Positions 60,624 to 64,000 of a stretch of DNA of 64,000 nucleotides are shown here, piece after piece. The stretch covers positions 110,733 to 174,732 of the forward strand of contig NZ_PTIR01000017.1 of assembly GCF_002934455.1 (NCBI RefSeq), in the 5' to 3' direction. The notes below the pieces were generated by a model, which was given only the letters and a program-made list of their open reading frames with translations, did no database searches and was not told where the DNA came from. The position numbers were made by a program, and so were the translations under genes. The stretch is from Trinickia symbiotica (GTDB taxonomy: Bacteria; Pseudomonadota; Gammaproteobacteria; Burkholderiales; Burkholderiaceae). Each line of letters opens with the position of its first letter. Position 1 is the first letter of the stretch.

Positions 60624-62606
60624 ATGGATGCGGTCCGGACAGCAGTAATGAATAACCGTTTCACCGCGATCGTCGAGGAAGCGTCAGCGGTCATGTATCG
60701 CACAGCTCACACGACGTTCGTCAAGCTGGTGCAGGACTATCAGTGCGCAGTCGCCACGCCTGAGGGAGAAATCTTTGCGTACCCGAGTCAATCAGGTGTG
60801 AGTTCGTTCATCGGCGTTCCTCTTCAGAAGACGATCGAGCAGTTGCACGAGCTCGGCATTGACGAGGGCGACTGCTTCCTCACGAACGATCCATTCTCGA
60901 CCGATGGTCTCGTCACTCACATGATGGACGTTACGATGGTCCGCCCGATCTTCGTCGAACGACAACTGATCGCGTTCTCATGGGGCTTTGTTCACGCATC
61001 AGATATCGGGGGCGCAGTACCCGGAAGCATTTCGCCTGCATTCACCGAAGTTTTCCAGGAGGGTATCCGCATCCGCCCCGTCAAGCTTTACAAGAAGGGT
61101 GAGATAAACGAGGACGTTCGTCGTCTCTTGCTCGATAACAGCCGGATTCCGGACGATCTCTGGGGCGACATGAAAGCCATGCTGTCGGCTTTACAGAGCA
61201 TGGACCGACGGTTTCACCAGTTGTGCGAGGCGTATGGACGAAGCGTGGTCGAGCAGGGTATGCGTGACGTCCTCTCGTTTGCGGAAATGAAAGCGCGAGC
61301 AGTGATTGCGAAGATTCCTGACGGTATCTATGAGTTCGGTGACTACCTGGAGGGGATTGAGCCGGGGCAGCATACCTATATCCGTTGCGCAATGCGCGTC
61401 CATGGGAACGGCGTCACGTTCGACTTCAATGGTACAGACCCACAGATCCCAGCGGCGTACAACTTCGTTAGTGGCGATCGTACGCATCCATACACCGTCC
61501 AGGCATTCCTTTACTACCTGCTCACCGTAGAACCGGATGCGCCCCGGAACGCCGGCTTGCTGCGCGCAATCACGATGCATGCGCCGCGAGGCACCGTCAT
61601 CAATGCAGAGTTTCCTGCCGCAGGTGGCTCGCGGGTCGCGGCGAGCACGCGCGTTTATGACACGTTGCTTGGCTGTCTGCAGCAGGCTGTGAAGGGTGGG
61701 CTGACGGCTTCGGGTCCGGGCATGTCGGCGGTGATCGTGCTGAGCGCACGAGACCCGCGCAGCGGAAAGCGACGGGTCAGTGTCATCAACCCGCTGTGTG
61801 GCGGTGGCGGGGGGCGCGCTGGAAGCGATGGCACTGATGCAATCGACTCGCGTTCCGGATATCTGAAAAGCGTTCCGACTGAGGTCATTGAAGTTGAGAC
61901 GGTGTTGTTTGTTCACGCAACGCGTCTTCTCGAAGACAGCTATTCGCCCGGCCGCTGGCGCAGCGGTGCTGCACTCCTGATGGAGATGGAGAACACAGAT
62001 GCCGAAGCGACCATGACGATTCGCGGCATGAATCGATTTTCTTTTCGCCCTTGGGGCGTGCACGGTGGGCACCCTGGCCGGATGGCCGAGGTTGTATTGA
62101 ATCCAGGCAAGGATGATGAGGAGGTACTTGAGCGCGTAACAGTACTCAAGCTCAAACGCGGCGATGTCCTGCGCCTCATTACACCGTCCGGCGGTGGGTT
62201 TGGCGATCCCCTTGACCGGGATCCTGACGCGATACGGAACGACATGCAGCGCGGCATGCTGTCCGCCGAGGCAGCCTTTAAGGACTATGGGGTCGTTTTT
62301 GAGTCGGACGGTTCGATCAACTACGGCGCTACGGAAGTCGCGCGGGCAGAGCGTCGCTCGACAAACGCTCCAGCAGCCTTCGATATGGGACCGGAGCGCA
62401 AGGTGTACGACGCAATCTGGCCTGACGCAGTGCGCGCCCGTTTTGCCACGGCCGCGCTGCAAGGACCAAAAGCGCATCGCCAGCTTCTGGTTGATGCCGT
62501 GCGCAAGCGTTTGACGGCGGCTGGCGAAACGGTTACGGACGAGGCGTTGCAGCGCGCCATTACGGAGGAGACGGCTCGGCTATCGGGCGATAGCGTCCTG
62601 CATTGA
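60624..62606 (+). CDS. hyuB: Hydantoinase/oxoprolinase family subunit B
   Basis: A 660-residue HyuB-family subunit. Blocks seen are RFTAIVEEASAVMYRTAHTT, GDCFLTNDPFSTDGLVTHMM (conserved NDP), HASDIGGAVPGSISP (DxGG) and RVAASTRVYDTLLGCLQQAV; the glycine-rich LITPSGGGFGDPLDRDPDAI is typical of the C-terminal part. It partners HyuA and supplies metal-binding catalytic residues. Confidence 0.93.
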   Translation: MDAVRTAVMNNRFTAIVEEASAVMYRTAHTTFVKLVQDYQCAVATPEGEIFAYPSQSGVSSFIGVPLQKTIEQLHELGIDEGDCFLTNDPFSTDGLVTHMMDVTMVRPIFVERQLIAFSWGFVHASDIGGAVPGSISPAFTEVFQEGIRIRPVKLYKKGEINEDVRRLLLDNSRIPDDLWGDMKAMLSALQSMDRRFHQLCEAYGRSVVEQGMRDVLSFAEMKARAVIAKIPDGIYEFGDYLEGIEPGQHTYIRCAMRVHGNGVTFDFNGTDPQIPAAYNFVSGDRTHPYTVQAFLYYLLTVEPDAPRNAGLLRAITMHAPRGTVINAEFPAAGGSRVAASTRVYDTLLGCLQQAVKGGLTASGPGMSAVIVLSARDPRSGKRRVSVINPLCGGGGGRAGSDGTDAIDSRSGYLKSVPTEVIEVETVLFVHATRLLEDSYSPGRWRSGAALLMEMENTDAEATMTIRGMNRFSFRPWGVHGGHPGRMAEVVLNPGKDDEEVLERVTVLKLKRGDVLRLITPSGGGFGDPLDRDPDAIRNDMQRGMLSAEAAFKDYGVVFESDGSINYGATEVARAERRSTNAPAAFDMGPERKVYDAIWPDAVRARFATAALQGPKAHRQLLVDAVRKRLTAAGETVTDEALQRAITEETARLSGDSVLH

Positions 62607-62820
62607 CGGTCTTGCTGGCGGGCTTTGTATGTAGTGAAGAAAGCAAAGGGCGGTCCGCGTGTGAGAGACGGTCATAGCGTGGTATTCCGGCGCCGATCAG
62701 TTCATGTCGATCGTGATCCTGCTTCTGACAGAGACAAATCCGGGATAGTTGGCGCACTTCGAACTGACGGCACGCTCTCGGACATGACGTAAGCGGGGTC
62801 AAGGAGAGAGGTAAGCAATT

Positions 62821-63609
62821 GTGTTAACCAATATTCATGTCGTATTCGATCCAAGCTTCTTCCTGAAGTTTGTGTTTTCGCCCAGTCCCGCGTTGCTCAA
62901 AGGACTGGTGGCAACGGTTGTAGCAGCAGCGATCGCGCAGTTTCTCGGCACAGTGATTGGCTTCGTCCTGGCCATCGCCGGCATGGCTCCCAGTCGAATT
63001 TTCAGAGGGGGCAACCAAGTTTATATCTGGTTTTTCCGAGGCACGCCTGTTCTCGTTCAGCTGGTCCTGATTTATTTCGGCCTTCCTTATCTTGTTGGAT
63101 TCGATCTTTTTCCGGCTGTGATGCATATCGGTCCGTTCGAGATCAGCGGTGCATTGATCGCGGGCATTCTCGCGTTCGGGATGCACGAGGGTGCATACAT
63201 GAGCGAGATCACGCGGGCCAGCATTACGGCCATTCCTCGAGGGCAGTGGGAAGCTGCGCAGGCGATTGGGATGACTCCGGGTATGACAATGCATCGGATC
63301 ATCATGCCGCAGGCGTTGCCACTGCTGGTTCCGGCGTTGGGAAATCAGTTCAACAACATGCTGAAGACGACCTCGTTACTTAGCGTGATCGGTGTCGCTG
63401 AAATGTTCCGCGTTGCTGAGCAGTTGCAAGCAGCTACCTTCATGACGTTTGAAGTCTACTTGGGCGTCTCGGTGTACTACCTTGCGCTCACTGGCTTGTG
63501 GACCCTGGTCCAGCATTTCATTGAAAAGCGGCTGTCGAGGCATCTCCGATCCAGGCGTAGACCTGAAACACGCGTTGGGAAGAATCCCCACCCGGAGACA
63601 GCAAGCTGA
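62821..63609 (+). CDS. Amino-acid-type ABC importer permease
   Basis: A 262-residue membrane protein of the HisMQ/GlnP family starting with GTG (MLTNIHVVFDPSFFLKFVFS). The EAA-like loop is AIPRGQWEAAQAIGMTPGMT followed by HRIIMPQALPLLVPALGNQF; RGTPVLVQLVLIYFGLP is a family signature. It belongs with the binding protein at 57058. An ATPase gene may lie beyond the window. Confidence 0.93.
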   Translation: MLTNIHVVFDPSFFLKFVFSPSPALLKGLVATVVAAAIAQFLGTVIGFVLAIAGMAPSRIFRGGNQVYIWFFRGTPVLVQLVLIYFGLPYLVGFDLFPAVMHIGPFEISGALIAGILAFGMHEGAYMSEITRASITAIPRGQWEAAQAIGMTPGMTMHRIIMPQALPLLVPALGNQFNNMLKTTSLLSVIGVAEMFRVAEQLQAATFMTFEVYLGVSVYYLALTGLWTLVQHFIEKRLSRHLRSRRRPETRVGKNPHPETAS

Positions 63610-63821
63610 ATTTGCCGGTAGCCAGATGCCAATAACTGGCGGAACGATGATGTACAGCAGTATGAACTGACATCTGCCCTTACTTTTTCATTCACGACGA
63701 ACCTGGCCGCGCAGCCCGAAATTCCTGGCCGCCAGAAGTAAATTGATTTTTAACTGGTAATTCGTACTACTAATGAAGTGGTGTTAAACCGGATTACCTC
63801 AGTCACCACTGGAGAAACCTG

Positions 63822-64000
63822 ATGTCCCAGAAGCAAAAAACGTTGAAAGAATTCGTGGCCGAGCTCAAGGCATTGACCGATGGCATGATGACCGTAGAGC
63901 CCAAAGAGATTGCCGATTTGCGCCTTGGCGAGATGGAAATCCCTGCCGGCAGCTACGGTCAATACTTTGGAACGTGGGACATCGCACACGGCATGCTGCG
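63822..64000 (+). CDS. Start of an unrecognised gene, cut by the window edge
   Basis: An ATG preceded by GGAG opens a frame of 59 codons to the window end: MSQKQKTLKEFVAELKALTD ... IADLRLGEMEIPAGSYGQY. I do not recognise the family from this fragment. Its position after hyuAB and the permease suggests a part in the same pathway. Confidence 0.55.
   Translation, partial: MSQKQKTLKEFVAELKALTDGMMTVEPKEIADLRLGEMEIPAGSYGQYFGTWDIAHGML

Noticed and set aside
59567..62477. Long antisense frames across hyuA and hyuB
   Set aside because: Shadows of the strongly supported hydantoinase subunits.
53000..64000. CRISPR arrays or phage genes in the right-hand part
   Set aside because: No regularly spaced repeats and no structural, replication or lysis genes were seen here or elsewhere in the window.

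Overview
The window reads as a chromosome segment of a high-GC betaproteobacterium of the Burkholderiaceae (Burkholderia/Paraburkholderia/Trinickia type). The conserved order tsaD, FAD oxidoreductase, rpsU, gatB/yqeY-like, dnaG, rpoD at the left end, the small Burkholderia-type proteins and the porins all point that way. Genus and species cannot be fixed by reading alone.

Region 1 (1-9310) is core genome: the start of tsaD (minus strand), an unusual Na/Pi-cotransporter-like protein with a foreign-looking C-terminal half, an HI0933-type flavoprotein, and the macromolecular synthesis cluster rpsU / yqeY-like / dnaG / rpoD with recognisable promoters and terminators.

Region 2 (9331-14290) is a tRNA-linked accessory junction. 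The tRNA gene with CAU anticodon (probably tRNA-Ile2) is split in its anticodon loop by a 275-nt group I intron without an ORF, closely similar to the Azoarcus-type IC3 introns. Just downstream is a P4-type tyrosine integrase with repeated 9-bp sites in its promoter, followed by decayed fragments (IS3-like, urtE, lacI) around intact genes for a sterol-desaturase-family protein and a GH32-like glycosidase.

Region 3 (14480-27950) is a self-contained uptake and catabolic locus: LacI-type operator, TonB-dependent receptor, its own ExbB-ExbD-TonB, a 2H-phosphoesterase (DUF1868 type), a Ugp-like ABC importer (SBP, two permeases, ATPase), an inositol-monophosphatase-family phosphatase, and a ROK regulator. 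An intracellular GH32 enzyme lies on one flank and a secreted glycerophosphodiesterase on the other. Together they suggest uptake and stepwise breakdown of a phosphodiester-linked sugar, conceptually like agrocinopine or glycerophosphoryl-sugar catabolism. This is the best candidate here for an undescribed system.

Region 4 (29180-52730) is a set of carbon-catabolism modules: acetaldehyde dehydrogenase/4-hydroxy-2-oxovalerate aldolase pair, SDR, carboxymuconolactone-decarboxylase-like protein and ThDP enzyme; acoXABC plus a lipoate ligase; then an AraC regulator, a ribose-type ABC importer with a flavin monooxygenase, two SDRs and a 3-hydroxyacyl-CoA-dehydrogenase-like enzyme; then an aldehyde dehydrogenase. 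A duplicated block of about 330 bp (34.5 and 42.5 kb) and a 17-bp motif occurring three times tie these modules together.

Region 5 (53040-64000) holds a LysR regulator, a MocR-type regulator, a porin, an amino-acid-type ABC binding protein and permease, and hydantoinase/oxoprolinase subunits HyuA and HyuB. A 27-bp operator is found upstream of mocR, the porin and hyuA, defining a small regulon. The window ends inside a further gene.
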